A stretch of 64,000 nt of DNA from JAWKIW01 sp046331175 (GCA_046331175.1 JAXLRI010000004.1:434001-498000), one strand, 5' to 3'. Counted from the stretch's first letter, positions 27,508 through 36,210 are shown. Translations and numbers: made by a program. Notes: a model not told the origin generated them from the sequence alone.

Positions 27508-28401
27508 TCAGCGCCCGCCGTCGGGGTCGAAGGGCCCCTTGCCCATCTGCTCGCGCACGGGCACGACCGTCGGGTTGGTCAGCGACCTCCGCTGCCAGTT
27601 CGCGCCATCCACCACCAAGGTGTGCCCGGAGATGAAGCGGGCGTAGGGCGAGGCCAGGAAGGTGGCCGCCCAGCCGAGCTCCTGGCGCTGGCCGACGCGC
27701 AGGGCGGGCTGGCAGGCGTCCTTGTCGTGGGTGCGATCGAGGTTGCCGGTGATGTCGGCGGTCATGTCCTCGTGGGGGAAGAGCCCGGGGACGAGGGCGT
27801 TGACCTGGATGCCGTACGGGCCCCACTCGACGGCGAGCGTCTCGGTCAGGTTCTTGACGCCGGCCTTGGCCGCCGCCGAGTGGGCGAACCCGGGCCCGCC
27901 GGTCCAGGCGTACGACGCCCCGACGTTCACGATCGACCCGGGCGTGCCGGCGGCGAGGTGGCGCCGACCGAACTCGCGGCTGCAGAAGAAGGTGCCGTTG
28001 AGCGTGATGTCGACGACGGTGCGCCAGGCGTTGGGCGACATGTCCTCGGCCGGCACCGGGAAGTTGGCGGCGGCGTTGTTGACCAGCACGGACGGCAGGC
28101 CGAAGCGCTCCTCGGCCACGTCGAAGGCGGCGGCGATGCTCTCGGGCTCGCGGATGTCGCACCCGACGGTGGCCACCTCGGCCCCCAGCGCCTCGATGGC
28201 CGCCTGTCCGGCCTCGAGGTGCTCGGGCTTCCGGCTGGCGATCACGATCGACGCGCCCAGGCGGGCGAACTCCGAGGCGATCGCCTTGCCGAGGCCGGTG
28301 CCGGCCCCGGTGACGAACACGGCCTGGCCGTCGAAGGTGCCGGGCACGAGGGCGGTGGTGCCCACGGGGGGCGGTGGGGGCAGGCCGATGGTGTCGGTCA
28401 C
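27508..28401 (-). CDS. SDR-family 2,4-dienoyl-CoA reductase-like oxidoreductase
   Basis: A 297-residue short-chain dehydrogenase. The NADP site TGAGTGLGK is at 31-39 and NNAAANFPVPAEDMS at 108-122. In the active site the usual Tyr-x3-Lys is Ser175-x3-Lys179 (HSAAAKAGV). Loss of the Tyr is characteristic of the 2,4-dienoyl-CoA reductase/PECR branch, which reduces unsaturated acyl-CoA during beta-oxidation, so this is not a broken enzyme. A Pro-rich N-terminal extension of about 20 residues is extra. The GTG has GGAGGA upstream. It lies 111 bases after the crotonase gene on the same strand, which supports a fatty-acid degradation role. Confidence 0.87.
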   Translation of the reverse strand: MTDTIGLPPPPPVGTTALVPGTFDGQAVFVTGAGTGLGKAIASEFARLGASIVIASRKPEHLEAGQAAIEALGAEVATVGCDIREPESIAAAFDVAEERFGLPSVLVNNAAANFPVPAEDMSPNAWRTVVDITLNGTFFCSREFGRRHLAAGTPGSIVNVGASYAWTGGPGFAHSAAAKAGVKNLTETLAVEWGPYGIQVNALVPGLFPHEDMTADITGNLDRTHDKDACQPALRVGQRQELGWAATFLASPYARFISGHTLVVDGANWQRRSLTNPTVVPVREQMGKGPFDPDGGR

Positions 28402-28512
28402 GGGACGTTCCTCCAGGTGGCGTGGGACAGGGCGTCGGTCGGCAGGCGGGCCGGCCCGCCAATGAGGGGCGGCGGTGCGGGCGACCGCGGCACGGCGGCG
28501 GCGGCCGGGCGG

Positions 28513-29292
28513 TCAGCTGCCGCTGTAGCGGGGCGGGCGGTCCTCGGCCCGGGCCGCGCGCAGCTCGGACATGTCGTCGCTGCGGCTGATGAAGGTCTGG
28601 TAGATCATCTCGTCCCCCATCGAGGCCCGCACCGGAGGCTGGGACAGGTGGGCGATGACGGCCCGGGCCATCTTCACCGAGACCGCCGGGGCAGCGGCGA
28701 TCTGCTCGGCCATCTCGCGCACGGTGGCGTCGAGCTCGTCGCCGGGCACCACCCGGCTCACCACGCCGTTGGCGAGGGCCTCCTCGGCGCTCAGGATGCG
28801 GCCGGTCAGCACCATGTCGCTGACCAGGCCGTGACCGGCCATCTCGTAGAGGACGGCCACGCCACCCGTGTCCGGGATGACGCCGTGGGTCAGCTCGGGC
28901 AGGCGGAACCGGGTGCCCTCGGCGGCCACGCGGATGTCGCAGAGCAGCGCCCGCTGGAACGAGCCGCCCATGACCCAGCCCTTGCACGCCACCAGGACCG
29001 GGGCGTCGAGGTCCCAGAGCTGCTGGATGCCGCGGTGGCCCCGCCGCATCAGCTCGTGGTGGGTGAGCTCGACCTTGAGGTTGCCGATGGCGGCCACGTC
29101 GCGCCCGGACGAGAACGACTTCCCCTCGCCCCGCCAGATGATGGCCCGGACCTCCGGATGGCCCTTGAGCTCGGAGAGGATCTCGAACAGCTCGACGTCC
29201 ATCTCGTCGTCGAAGGCGTTGTGCTTGTCGGGGTTGTCGTTGGTGATGGTGGCGATCGGTCCGTCGATCTCCAGGCGCACTCGGTCGGTCAC
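28513..29292 (-). CDS. Enoyl-CoA hydratase/isomerase (crotonase) family protein
   Basis: A 259-residue crotonase-fold protein. The oxyanion hole is formed by SFSSGRD and GWVMGGSFQRALLCD. Of the two catalytic glutamates of classical hydratases, the first is replaced by Gln (GGSFQRA) while the second is kept in FRLPELTHGVIPDTGG. An isomerase or another crotonase reaction is therefore as likely as hydration. The GTG has GGGGGAGG about 7 bases upstream; TAACGT lies further up on the minus strand. It precedes the dienoyl-CoA reductase-like gene and could share its transcript. Confidence 0.87.
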   Translation of the reverse strand: MTDRVRLEIDGPIATITNDNPDKHNAFDDEMDVELFEILSELKGHPEVRAIIWRGEGKSFSSGRDVAAIGNLKVELTHHELMRRGHRGIQQLWDLDAPVLVACKGWVMGGSFQRALLCDIRVAAEGTRFRLPELTHGVIPDTGGVAVLYEMAGHGLVSDMVLTGRILSAEEALANGVVSRVVPGDELDATVREMAEQIAAAPAVSVKMARAVIAHLSQPPVRASMGDEMIYQTFISRSDDMSELRAARAEDRPPRYSGS

Positions 29293-29400
29293 GGCTGCCT
29301 CCCCCGGGGTGTCCGGTGACGATGCCGCACGTTAGCCACCATCTGACGACCCGTCAGGCGACTGGGGCCGGCGCCGGGCGCTCCCGGCCGATCGCCCCCC

Positions 29401-29406
29401 TACGAT
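29401..29406 (+). promoter_or_regulatory. -10 box TACGAT of the amidohydrolase gene
   Basis: TACGAT lies 46 bases before the ATG at 29453; GGAGGGGG precedes the start. Confidence 0.4.
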
Positions 29407-29452
29407 GGCGCCGCGGGCCCGGGGGGTCGGGCGCCGCGGAGGGGGAACGGCC

Positions 29453-30667
29453 ATGGCCTACAACTCGACCGGGCGCGTCGTGCACGACGCCGACGCCCAC
29501 ATCATGGAGACGCCCACCTGGCTGCGCGACCACGCCGACCCGGCGGTGCGCGACCGCATCGAACCGCTGCGCTACCCGGGCGGCAACGAGCTGCGCCAGA
29601 CCGGCGACGTCGCCGAGCAGCAGCGCGACCTCGTCGCCGCCTTCGACCGCCTCGCCGCCAAGCAGGCGGCCCAGGCCGGCAGCGACGAGGAGGCGGCCGA
29701 GATCATGGCCCGCAAGAACTTCGCCGCCACCGGCTCGTTCGTCCCCGAGGACCGGCCGCGGGCGCTCGACCTGCTCGGCTTCTCCAGCCAGCTCGTCTTC
29801 AACACCTTCCACAACCGGCGCCTGCACGACTGGGAGCACGGCGGCGACCTCGACCTCGCCGACGGCGTCGCCCGGGCCCACAACCGGGGCATGGTCGAGT
29901 TCTGCTCGGTCGACGACCGCCTGCTGCCCACCTGCTACGTCCCGCTGGTCGACTTCGACCGGGCCGCCGCCATGGCCGACGAGGCCATCGCCCTCGGCGC
30001 CGCCGCGCTGCTCGTCGCCTCGGGCTGCCCGCCGGGCCACTCCCCCAGCCACTCCGGCCTCGACCCCGTCTGGGCCCGGGCCCAGGAGGCCGGCATACCG
30101 ATCGTCTTCCACGTCGGTGGCACCGGCGACCTCATCGACCCCGCCTACTTCGTCAACGGCAAGCCGATACCGCCCGACTTCCACGGCGGTGAGGAGAACT
30201 TCCGCTCGGTCGACTACATGGGCATTCCCGGGCCGGTCGCCCAGACGCTGGCCACGATGCTCTTCGACGGCGTGTTCGAACGGTTCCCCGACCTGCGGGT
30301 CGGCGTGATCGAGCAGGGCGCGGTGTGGGTGCCGTCGTGGCTGCGCCAGATGGAGTCGGCGTTCGAGGCCTTCGCCCGCCACGAAGAGCGGCTGCAGTCG
30401 CTGTCGCTGCGGCCCACCGAGTACGTCCGTCGCCAGATGCGCTTCACGCCCTACCCCACCGAGGACGTCGGCTGGATCGTCGAGCAGGCCGGCCCCGAGG
30501 TCGTGCTGTTCTCGTCCGACTACCCCCACGTAGAGGGCGGGCGGAAGCCCATCGAGCGGTTCGAGGCCACCCTCGGCGACGCCTCCGAGGAGGTGCGGCG
30601 GGCCTTCTACACCGACAACTTCCTCGACCTGATGGGGACCGCGGGGGTGCACCTCGCCGCGGCCTGA
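29453..30667 (+). CDS. Amidohydrolase-2 family metal-dependent hydrolase/decarboxylase
   Basis: A 404-residue TIM-barrel protein of the ACMSD/amidohydrolase-2 group. The N-terminal metal motif is D-x-H (DADAHIMET, about 12-20), a later ligand lies in IVFHVGG (about 217-223) and the conserved Asp in LFSSDYPHVEGG (about 352-363). Members decarboxylate or hydrolyse aromatic and other ring compounds; many actinobacterial ones sit with fatty-acid or steroid genes. An insertion at about 55-100 with charged residues is longer than in minimal members. The ATG is well supported by GGAGGGGG. Confidence 0.88.
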   Translation: MAYNSTGRVVHDADAHIMETPTWLRDHADPAVRDRIEPLRYPGGNELRQTGDVAEQQRDLVAAFDRLAAKQAAQAGSDEEAAEIMARKNFAATGSFVPEDRPRALDLLGFSSQLVFNTFHNRRLHDWEHGGDLDLADGVARAHNRGMVEFCSVDDRLLPTCYVPLVDFDRAAAMADEAIALGAAALLVASGCPPGHSPSHSGLDPVWARAQEAGIPIVFHVGGTGDLIDPAYFVNGKPIPPDFHGGEENFRSVDYMGIPGPVAQTLATMLFDGVFERFPDLRVGVIEQGAVWVPSWLRQMESAFEAFARHEERLQSLSLRPTEYVRRQMRFTPYPTEDVGWIVEQAGPEVVLFSSDYPHVEGGRKPIERFEATLGDASEEVRRAFYTDNFLDLMGTAGVHLAAA

Positions 30668-30699
30668 GCTGAGCCGGGCCCACGGCCGCCGGGTCGGCC

Positions 30700-31311
30700 A
30701 TGCTCTCGTCCGTGGCGCGCAAGGACGAGCTCGACCGACCGTGGGTCCACCCCGAGACGCGGGCCGAGTGGCGGGCCTGGCTCGAGGCCAACCACGCGAC
30801 GGAGAAGGGCTGCTGGTTCGTCTCGTGGAAGAAGGCCACCGGCAAGCCGATCGTCCCCTACGACGACGTGGTCGAGGAAGCGCTGTGCTTCGGGTGGATC
30901 GACAGCGTCGTCAACGGCCTCGACGACGAACGGGCGATGCTGCTGATCACGCCGCGCAAGAAGGGCAGCGCCTGGTCCCGCCTGAACAAGCAGCGCATCG
31001 AGCGGCTCGAGGGCACCGGCCTGATCGCCCCGGCGGGCCGAGCGGTGATCGACCAGGCCAAGGCCGACGGCTCCTGGACGGCGCTCGATGCCGTCGAGGA
31101 CCTCATCGAGCCCGACGATCTCGCCGCCGCCCTCGACGCCGAGCCCGAGGCACGACGCCACTGGGACTCGTTCAGCCCGTCGAGTCGCAAGGGCATGCTC
31201 TGGTGGATCGTCTCGGCCAAGCGGGCACCAACCCGCGAGAAGCGCATCGCCGAGACGGTCCGGCTCGCAGCCATCGGCGAGAAGGCCAACCAGTACCGAC
31301 CCAAGGCCTGA
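30700..31311 (+). CDS. YdeI / OmpD-associated family protein
   Basis: A 203-residue protein matching the YdeI (bacteriocin-protection/OmpD-associated) family. Recognisable blocks are the N-terminal WVHPETRAEWRAWLEANHAT, GCWFVSWKKATGKPIVPYDD, ALCFGWIDSVV, TPRKKGSAWSRLNKQRIERL and the C-terminal EARRHWDSFSPSSRKGMLWW. The biochemical function of the family is not established; roles in peptide and polymyxin resistance have been proposed for YdeI. The ATG start is uncertain; a GTG four codons later is possible. It lies 32 bases after the amidohydrolase and may be co-transcribed. Confidence 0.86.
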   Translation: MLSSVARKDELDRPWVHPETRAEWRAWLEANHATEKGCWFVSWKKATGKPIVPYDDVVEEALCFGWIDSVVNGLDDERAMLLITPRKKGSAWSRLNKQRIERLEGTGLIAPAGRAVIDQAKADGSWTALDAVEDLIEPDDLAAALDAEPEARRHWDSFSPSSRKGMLWWIVSAKRAPTREKRIAETVRLAAIGEKANQYRPKA

Positions 31312-31448
31312 CCACCGTCATCGTCGAGCCGGGGGCGCCGTCGACGCCCCGTCAGGGGCTCGGCCTCGTCGGCCGACCGGCGCTCGAGCCGACCCGACCG
31401 ACCTCCACGACCCGACGCACCTCCGCGACCTGGCGCACCTCCGCGGAC

Positions 31449-31454
31449 TACGTT
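31449..31454 (+). promoter_or_regulatory. -10 box TACGTT of the peptidoglycan-binding lipoprotein gene
   Basis: TACGTT lies 40 bases before the ATG at 31495, which has a GAGAGGG ribosome binding site. Just upstream (31398-31446) are roughly 18-bp near-repeats built on ACCTCC and GACC. Confidence 0.4.
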
Positions 31455-31494
31455 GCCAGCGGCGCGGGACCACGACTCACGAGAGGGCCAAGCC

Positions 31495-32238
31495 ATGAAG
31501 ACCGCTGGGAGGAGCGCCCTCGCGGCGCTCATCGTCATGACCCTCGGACTGCTCGCCGCGTGCAGCAGCTCGAGCAACAGCAGCTCGTCGGGCACGACGA
31601 CGCAGGGTTCCACGCCGGGGACGGCGACCGCACAGAACGTGTCGACGTACTCGGCGTCGTCCGACGTCTTGAAGAAGTGGCAGGCCGACCTGAACAAGGT
31701 CGGCTGCTCGGCCGGACCGGTCGACGGCATCGAGGGTGGCGAGACCGAGGCCGCAGTCCGCGCCTTCCAGGCTGCCTCGGGCCTCACCGTCGACGGCCTG
31801 CTCGGCCCGCAGACCGAAGCCGCCCTGACCAAGGCCGCCGCCGCCAACAAGCAGGTGTGCGGCACGGGCGGCGGCGGCGGTGGCTCCACGTCGTCGTCGA
31901 GCTCCACCTCGACGCCGCCCACCTCCTCGGCTTCGACCACCACGTTCCCGCCGAACACGCCGTGTCCGCCGAACTGTGCGCCGAACCTGGCCATCAACCC
32001 GGGCAGCGGGCCCGCCGGCACCACCGTCTACATCTCGTCGGCCGGCTCGCGCTGCGCCGGTCCCGTGTACTACTGGGAGCCCGGGGCCACCGGGCCGGGC
32101 AGCGCCGGCACCCTCACGGCCCAGGGCATGAACGAGTACGGCCTCGAGTTCACCGTGCCCGCCGGCGCCCGGGTCGGGCAGTGGCGGTTCAACGCCATCT
32201 CGTGCGGAGCCAACACCTTCTTCGAGGTCACCAGCTGA
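31495..32238 (+). CDS. Peptidoglycan-binding lipoprotein
   Basis: A 247-residue lipoprotein. The signal peptide ends in LLAAC with lipidated Cys23. A Ser/Thr-rich stalk (24-56) leads to a PG_binding_1 domain at about 57-122 (LKKWQADLNKVGC, VDGIEGGETEAAVRAFQ, GLTVDGLLGPQTEAAL). A Gly6 stretch and Ser/Thr linker (125-155) connect to a C-terminal beta domain with four or five cysteines (160-247) that I do not recognise. It would tether the membrane to the wall or position another enzyme. Unlike the three unanchored secreted proteins it does not end in FTG; it ends FFEVTS. Confidence 0.85.
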   Translation: MKTAGRSALAALIVMTLGLLAACSSSSNSSSSGTTTQGSTPGTATAQNVSTYSASSDVLKKWQADLNKVGCSAGPVDGIEGGETEAAVRAFQAASGLTVDGLLGPQTEAALTKAAAANKQVCGTGGGGGGSTSSSSSTSTPPTSSASTTTFPPNTPCPPNCAPNLAINPGSGPAGTTVYISSAGSRCAGPVYYWEPGATGPGSAGTLTAQGMNEYGLEFTVPAGARVGQWRFNAISCGANTFFEVTS

Positions 32239-32296
32239 TCCCGCGGGTCGGTCGCACCCCTCGGGGTGCGACCTGCCCCACCACCACCACCTGTTC

Positions 32297-32348
32297 CGAG
32301 CTTCCCGCGATACTGGGGCACCAAGCCCCACAATCGCGGGAAGTTCGC
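32297..32348. repeat. Dispersed palindromic repeat, copy B
   Basis: Reverse-oriented partner of 14993-15044 (43 of 52 identical). Arms CTTCCCGCGA and TCGCGGGAAG and inner TGGGGCA/AGCCCCA give a stronger hairpin than copy A. It lies between two convergent genes, 3 bases from the tag stop. Confidence 0.75.
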
Positions 32349-32350
32349 GT

Positions 32351-32998
32351 TCAGGGGGTGGGGACGAGCACGGCTCGGCGCTCGCGGTCGCAGGCGGTGC
32401 GGACGGAGCACCCCTGCAGGTGGTCGTTGACCAGGCCGAGCGACTGCATGGCGGCGTAGGCCGTCGTGGGGCCGACGAAGCGGAAGCCGGCCTTCTTCAG
32501 GGCCTTGGCCAGCGCCGTGGACTCGGGGGTGGTGGGGGCCAGGTCGCCGAGGCGCTGCGGAACGGGATCGCCCCGGCGTCGGGGTGGCGGTGCGAACGAC
32601 CAGACGAAGGCGGCCAGCGACCCGTGCTCGGCCTGGACGTCGAGGGTGGCCCCGGCGTTGGCGATGGCGGCCTCGACCTTGCCCCGATGGCGGACGATGC
32701 CTGCATCGCCGAGCAGGCGGTCGACGTCGGCCGGGCCGAAGGTGGCGACCACCGCCGGGTCGAAGCCGGCGAAGGCCCGGCGGAACCCCTCCCGCTTGCG
32801 CAGGATGGTGAGCCAGGAGAGACCCGACTGGAAGCCCTCGAGGCACAGCTTCTCGTAGAGCCGGACGTCGTCGACCACCGGCCGGCCCCACTCGTCGTCG
32901 TGGTACGCCTCGTACTCGGGCGCGCCGAGGCACCACCCGCAGCGGGCCGCGCCGTCGTCGCCCGTCGCCACCCCGATCTGCTGCCAGTCCGACACCAC
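32351..32998 (-). CDS. tag: DNA-3-methyladenine glycosylase I
   Basis: A protein of about 215 residues that excises 3-methyladenine from alkylated DNA. The Tag signature is RCGWCLGAPEYEAYHDDEWG (about 19-38), followed by GFQSGLSWLTILRKREGFR. The zinc snap residues are Cys20 and His33 at the N-terminus and the H-x3-C in NDHLQGCS near the end. The start is one of two adjacent GTG codons (32998 or 32995) behind GAGGGGAG. The long open frame extending further upstream is an artefact. It converges on the lipoprotein gene across the palindromic repeat. Confidence 0.93.
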   Translation of the reverse strand: MVSDWQQIGVATGDDGAARCGWCLGAPEYEAYHDDEWGRPVVDDVRLYEKLCLEGFQSGLSWLTILRKREGFRRAFAGFDPAVVATFGPADVDRLLGDAGIVRHRGKVEAAIANAGATLDVQAEHGSLAAFVWSFAPPPRRRGDPVPQRLGDLAPTTPESTALAKALKKAGFRFVGPTTAYAAMQSLGLVNDHLQGCSVRTACDRERRAVLVPTP

Positions 32999-33229
32999 CG
33001 CTCCCCTCGTCGAGCTCCCGGTCCGGCTGATCGTCCGGCCGGCTGGCCGTTCCCTCGATCGACGGCCGTTCCACCGATCGCCGGCGCCATCGTCGCACCC
33101 CCCGGGCGCAGCTGCTCCCGGCGTGGTTCGTCCAATCCGACCGGCCTCGCCGTCTCCGGCCACCACCCGGGTCAGGCGGCCGCGGCGCAGACCGCCGCCT
33201 CGCGGGGCTCGATCGGCCATGCTCGGGCC

Positions 33230-34003
33230 GTGGAACACGAACCAGCACCGCGCTGGCTGGTCGAGCGGCTGGCCGCCGCCGGGTGCATCGCGCCCGAGGC
33301 CGAGGCGGCCGAGCTGGTCGCCACGACGAGCGACGAGGTCGACCTGGCCGCGCTCGTCGCTCGCCGTGAACAGGGTGAGCCACTCGCCTGGCTGACCGGC
33401 CGCGTGCGGTTCGGCGGCCTGACCCTGGCCATCGACACCGGCGTGTACGTCCCGCGCCCCCAGACCGAGCAGCTGGCCCGCCGGGCGGCGGCCCTCCTGC
33501 CCGACGGCGGGCGGGCGGTCGACCTGTGCACCGGCGTCGGGGCCATCGCCGCGCTCCTCCAGGCGGCGGTCCCGACGGCACGGGTGGTCGGCGTCGACCT
33601 CGACCCGGCCGCAGTGGCCTGCGCTCACCGCAACGGGGTGGCGGCGGTGGTCGGTGACCTGGGCGGACCGCTGCGGCCGGACCTGGCCGCCGACGTCGTC
33701 ACCGCCGTGGCCCCCTACGTCCCGACCGATGCTCTCGACCTGCTGCCGTCGGACGTACGCGACCACGAGCCCGTCCGCGCCCTCGACGGCGGCGACGACG
33801 GGCTGGCCGTCGTCCGCCGCATCGTGACCGAGGCGGCAGGGCTGCTGCGCCCCGAAGGCCACCTCCTGGTCGAGCTGGGCGGCGACCAGCCCGAAGCGCT
33901 CGCCGCCGACCTCGCCGCCGCCGGCTTCGCCCTACCCGACGTCTGGCACGACGACGAAGGCGACCCCCGCGGCCTCACCGCCACCCTCACCGGCGGCCCA
34001 TGA
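33230..34003 (+). CDS. PrmC/HemK-related methyltransferase with altered NPPY motif
   Basis: A 257-residue SAM-dependent methyltransferase related to the release-factor glutamine N5-methyltransferase PrmC. The N-terminal helical part and EPLAWLTGRVRFGG, VYVPRPQTEQLA match PrmC; motif I is DLCTGVGAIA (98-107). The catalytic NPPY that holds the target Gln is VAPY (160-163, in TAVAPYVPTDAL). This variant is known in a PrmC-related actinobacterial group annotated as putative N5-glutamine methyltransferase, so the true substrate is unsure. The GTG at 33230 follows CATGCT by 6 bases. The 231 bases between it and tag hold only two near-repeats of GGCCGTTCC. Confidence 0.82.
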   Translation: MEHEPAPRWLVERLAAAGCIAPEAEAAELVATTSDEVDLAALVARREQGEPLAWLTGRVRFGGLTLAIDTGVYVPRPQTEQLARRAAALLPDGGRAVDLCTGVGAIAALLQAAVPTARVVGVDLDPAAVACAHRNGVAAVVGDLGGPLRPDLAADVVTAVAPYVPTDALDLLPSDVRDHEPVRALDGGDDGLAVVRRIVTEAAGLLRPEGHLLVELGGDQPEALAADLAAAGFALPDVWHDDEGDPRGLTATLTGGP

Positions 34004-34042
34004 CCACTGGGGCGCTCGTCACCTCCGCCCCATCCCTCCCCC

Positions 34043-34097
34043 CTCGAGCCTTGGAGGATCCGCGTCAGGGGATGACGCGAATCCTCCAAGGTTCGAG
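34043..34097. repeat. Long inverted repeat with 25-bp arms between convergent genes
   Basis: Left arm 34043-34067 and right arm 34073-34097 match at 23 of 25 positions around GGGGA. It begins CTCGAGCCTTGGAGGAT and ends CCTCCAAGGTTCGAG. No T-tract follows on either strand. It probably forms a strong bidirectional terminator hairpin, or is a small palindromic element. The rest of 34004-34285 shows nothing recognisable. Confidence 0.8.
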
Positions 34098-34285
34098 TGG
34101 TGGGGGCGAGTGAGGATCGGGGGTGGTGGGGGGTGGCCCGCCCACACGCGAGCCACCCCCGGGGCGCCGAGGAGGAGGGGCGGCGACCCGGGGGTGGCGG
34201 CCGATCCTGCGGAGGAGGTGCAGGACCGGCCAACCGGCGGTGGCGTCGCTTTGGCGGGACCGGCGCCACCGTGGTCATCGGTGGC

Positions 34286-35365
34286 TCATCGGGTCCGGTA
34301 GCGGCCGATGTCCTCGATGCACTGGCGGAAGGGGTAGGCGGTCTGTCGGGCGACCCCGGCGACCACGGCGGCCGGGGTGGCCTCGGTCTCGAGCGGGAAC
34401 CGGGTGTCGGGGATGCCGACCGTCGGGTACTCGTCCTCACCCTGGTAGTAGGTGCCGAAGAGCCGGTCCCAGACGCTGAGCACGGTGCCGAAGTTCGTGT
34501 CGATGTGCTCCCGGGCGTAGCTGTGGTGCACCCGGTGGGCCTGCGGGCTCACCAGCACGTAGCGCACTGGGCCGAGGTTGGTGTGCAGGTTGGCGTGGGT
34601 GAAGGCGGTGAAGAAGGTGGTGGCCAGGGCCAGGGCCAGGGCGGCCTGCCCCTCGAGGCCGAGGAGGCGGGACGGGACCAGGACCAGGGCGGTGGCGATG
34701 ACCGGCTCGGCCAGGTGGACCCGGTTGTCGACCATCGGGTTCATGCGGGTCGGGGCGTGGTGCACGGCGTGGAAGTGCCAGAAGGTGGGGACCTTGTGGC
34801 GGGCCCAGTGGGTGAACCACATGCCGAAGTCGGCGACCAGGAAGGCGAGGACGGCCACGCCGAGGGTGCCGAGCACCGGGGTGAGGTCGAGCTGGGCTCC
34901 GCCGAGCAGCCCGTCGTAGGCGGCGTTCAGGATGCCGACGGCCAGGGCCACGACGGTGAGGTTCAGGACCGGGTAGGCGATGGTCCAGGCGAGGTCCTGG
35001 GCGCCACCGGTGGTGAGGGCACCCTCGCCCTCACGCCCCGGCCAGCGGCGCTCGGCCAGGATCAGGATGGCGACGAGGCCCCAGTACCAGGGGTTGAGGA
35101 TGGCGGTCTTCCAGCCGGCCAGCACGGTGCTGCCGAGCTGGCTCCACCAGCCGGCGTCGGCGATGCGGCCGAGGTCGGGGTTGGTGCGGGCCACGCCCAC
35201 GGCGACGAGGGCCACGAACGCCCAGAAGGCGCTCACGCCGAGGATCCGGCGGCGGCGCTGCTGGGCCCGGCGGGCCGAGCGGGCGGCCAGGTCGGCGACC
35301 GAGGTGGCCGAGCCGCTGGCCTGGATGGTGGTGTGGGTCGGGATGGGCTTGCGGATCGTGTTCAT
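34286..35365 (-). CDS. Sterol desaturase / fatty acid hydroxylase family protein
   Basis: A 359-residue membrane di-iron oxygenase-type protein. The histidine boxes are HWARH (186-190), HFHAVHH (197-203) and HRVHH (277-281), with an additional HANLHTN between. Four or more membrane segments surround them. An unusual Arg-rich cytoplasmic N-terminus (28-40) precedes the first helix. Relatives hydroxylate or desaturate sterols, carotenoids or fatty acids. The ATG at 35365 follows AGGAGGAG at ideal spacing; the ATG six codons upstream overlaps that site and is rejected. A palindrome at 35434 may regulate it. Confidence 0.9.
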   Translation of the reverse strand: MNTIRKPIPTHTTIQASGSATSVADLAARSARRAQQRRRRILGVSAFWAFVALVAVGVARTNPDLGRIADAGWWSQLGSTVLAGWKTAILNPWYWGLVAILILAERRWPGREGEGALTTGGAQDLAWTIAYPVLNLTVVALAVGILNAAYDGLLGGAQLDLTPVLGTLGVAVLAFLVADFGMWFTHWARHKVPTFWHFHAVHHAPTRMNPMVDNRVHLAEPVIATALVLVPSRLLGLEGQAALALALATTFFTAFTHANLHTNLGPVRYVLVSPQAHRVHHSYAREHIDTNFGTVLSVWDRLFGTYYQGEDEYPTVGIPDTRFPLETEATPAAVVAGVARQTAYPFRQCIEDIGRYRTR

Positions 35366-35433
35366 GGGGTTCTCCTCCTGCACGAGCGGTGCAAGAGCAC
35401 GAGACCACGATCACCCCTCCCCGCGAATCCTCC

Positions 35434-35449
35434 CGAGGTCGGGACCTCG
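35434..35449. promoter_or_regulatory. Palindrome CGAGGTC-GG-GACCTCG upstream of the desaturase gene
   Basis: Perfect 7-bp arms with a 2-base centre lie about 70 bases before the start codon and 77 bases after the neighbouring response regulator's stop. A candidate operator; no binding protein can be named. Confidence 0.35.
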
Positions 35450-35526
35450 CGTACGACCAGCGGTGTACGCCAGTGCCTCCAAGGACGCGAAACCCCAGGT
35501 CAGCGGGGGTCGCCGGAACCCGTCGG

Positions 35527-36210
35527 TCAGCCGGCGCCGGGGGCGACGAGGCCGGACTCGTAGGCGACGACGACGAGCTGGGCCCGGCTGGAGCAGTGCG
35601 TCTTGGCCATGATCCGGCCGACGTGGGTCTTCACCGTGGCCTCGCTCATGAACAGCGTCTCGGCGATCTCGCCGTTGGTCAGGCCCCGGGCCACCGCCAC
35701 CAGCACCTCGCGCTCACGGGCGGTCAGCACCTCGAGGTCGGCCGGCGGGGTGGCCGGGTCGGGCCGGTTGGCGAACTCGGTGATCAGCCGGCGGGTGATG
35801 GCCGGCGACAGCAGCGCGTCGCCGGCGGCGACGATGCGGATGGCGTCGAGCAGGTCGCCGGCCGCGGTGTCCTTGAGCAGGAAGCCCGAGGCGCCCGCCC
35901 GCAGCGCGCCGTAGACGTACTCGTCGAGGTCGAACGTGGTGAGCACGATGACCCGCGGCGCCTCGTCGCCCTCACCGACGTCGGTGATGCGCTCCGTGGC
36001 GGCGATGCCGTCGAGCTCGGGCATGCGGATGTCCATCAGCACGACGTCGGGCCGTTCGCGCTGCACCACCTCGACGCCGGCGGCGCCGTCGGCGGCCTCG
36101 CCGACCACCGCGAGGCCCGGCGTGGCCGAGATCAGCGCCACGAACCCGGCCCGCACCAGGTCCTGGTCGTCGACCACCACCACCCGCACGTCGTCGCTGC
36201 CCTCGCTCAT
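35527..36210 (-). CDS. NarL/FixJ-family response regulator
   Basis: A 227-residue DNA-binding response regulator. Receiver residues are Asp14/Asp15 and phospho-acceptor Asp60 (VVLMDIRMPELDG), with TTFDLDEYVY and the Lys in FLLKDT. The LuxR-type helix-turn-helix is at about 160-222 (LTAREREVLVAVARGLTNGEIAETL). It lies 81 bases behind the histidine kinase gene and is surely its partner. The ATG has GAGGG about 6 bases upstream. Target genes are unknown; the neighbouring desaturase-like gene is one candidate. Confidence 0.93.
   Translation of the reverse strand: MSEGSDDVRVVVVDDQDLVRAGFVALISATPGLAVVGEAADGAAGVEVVQRERPDVVLMDIRMPELDGIAATERITDVGEGDEAPRVIVLTTFDLDEYVYGALRAGASGFLLKDTAAGDLLDAIRIVAAGDALLSPAITRRLITEFANRPDPATPPADLEVLTAREREVLVAVARGLTNGEIAETLFMSEATVKTHVGRIMAKTHCSSRAQLVVVAYESGLVAPGAG

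Noticed and set aside
27508..28401. SDR as an inactive pseudoenzyme because the catalytic Tyr is Ser
   Set aside because: Replacement of the Tyr is normal in the 2,4-dienoyl-CoA reductase branch, and surrounding motifs and the Lys are intact.
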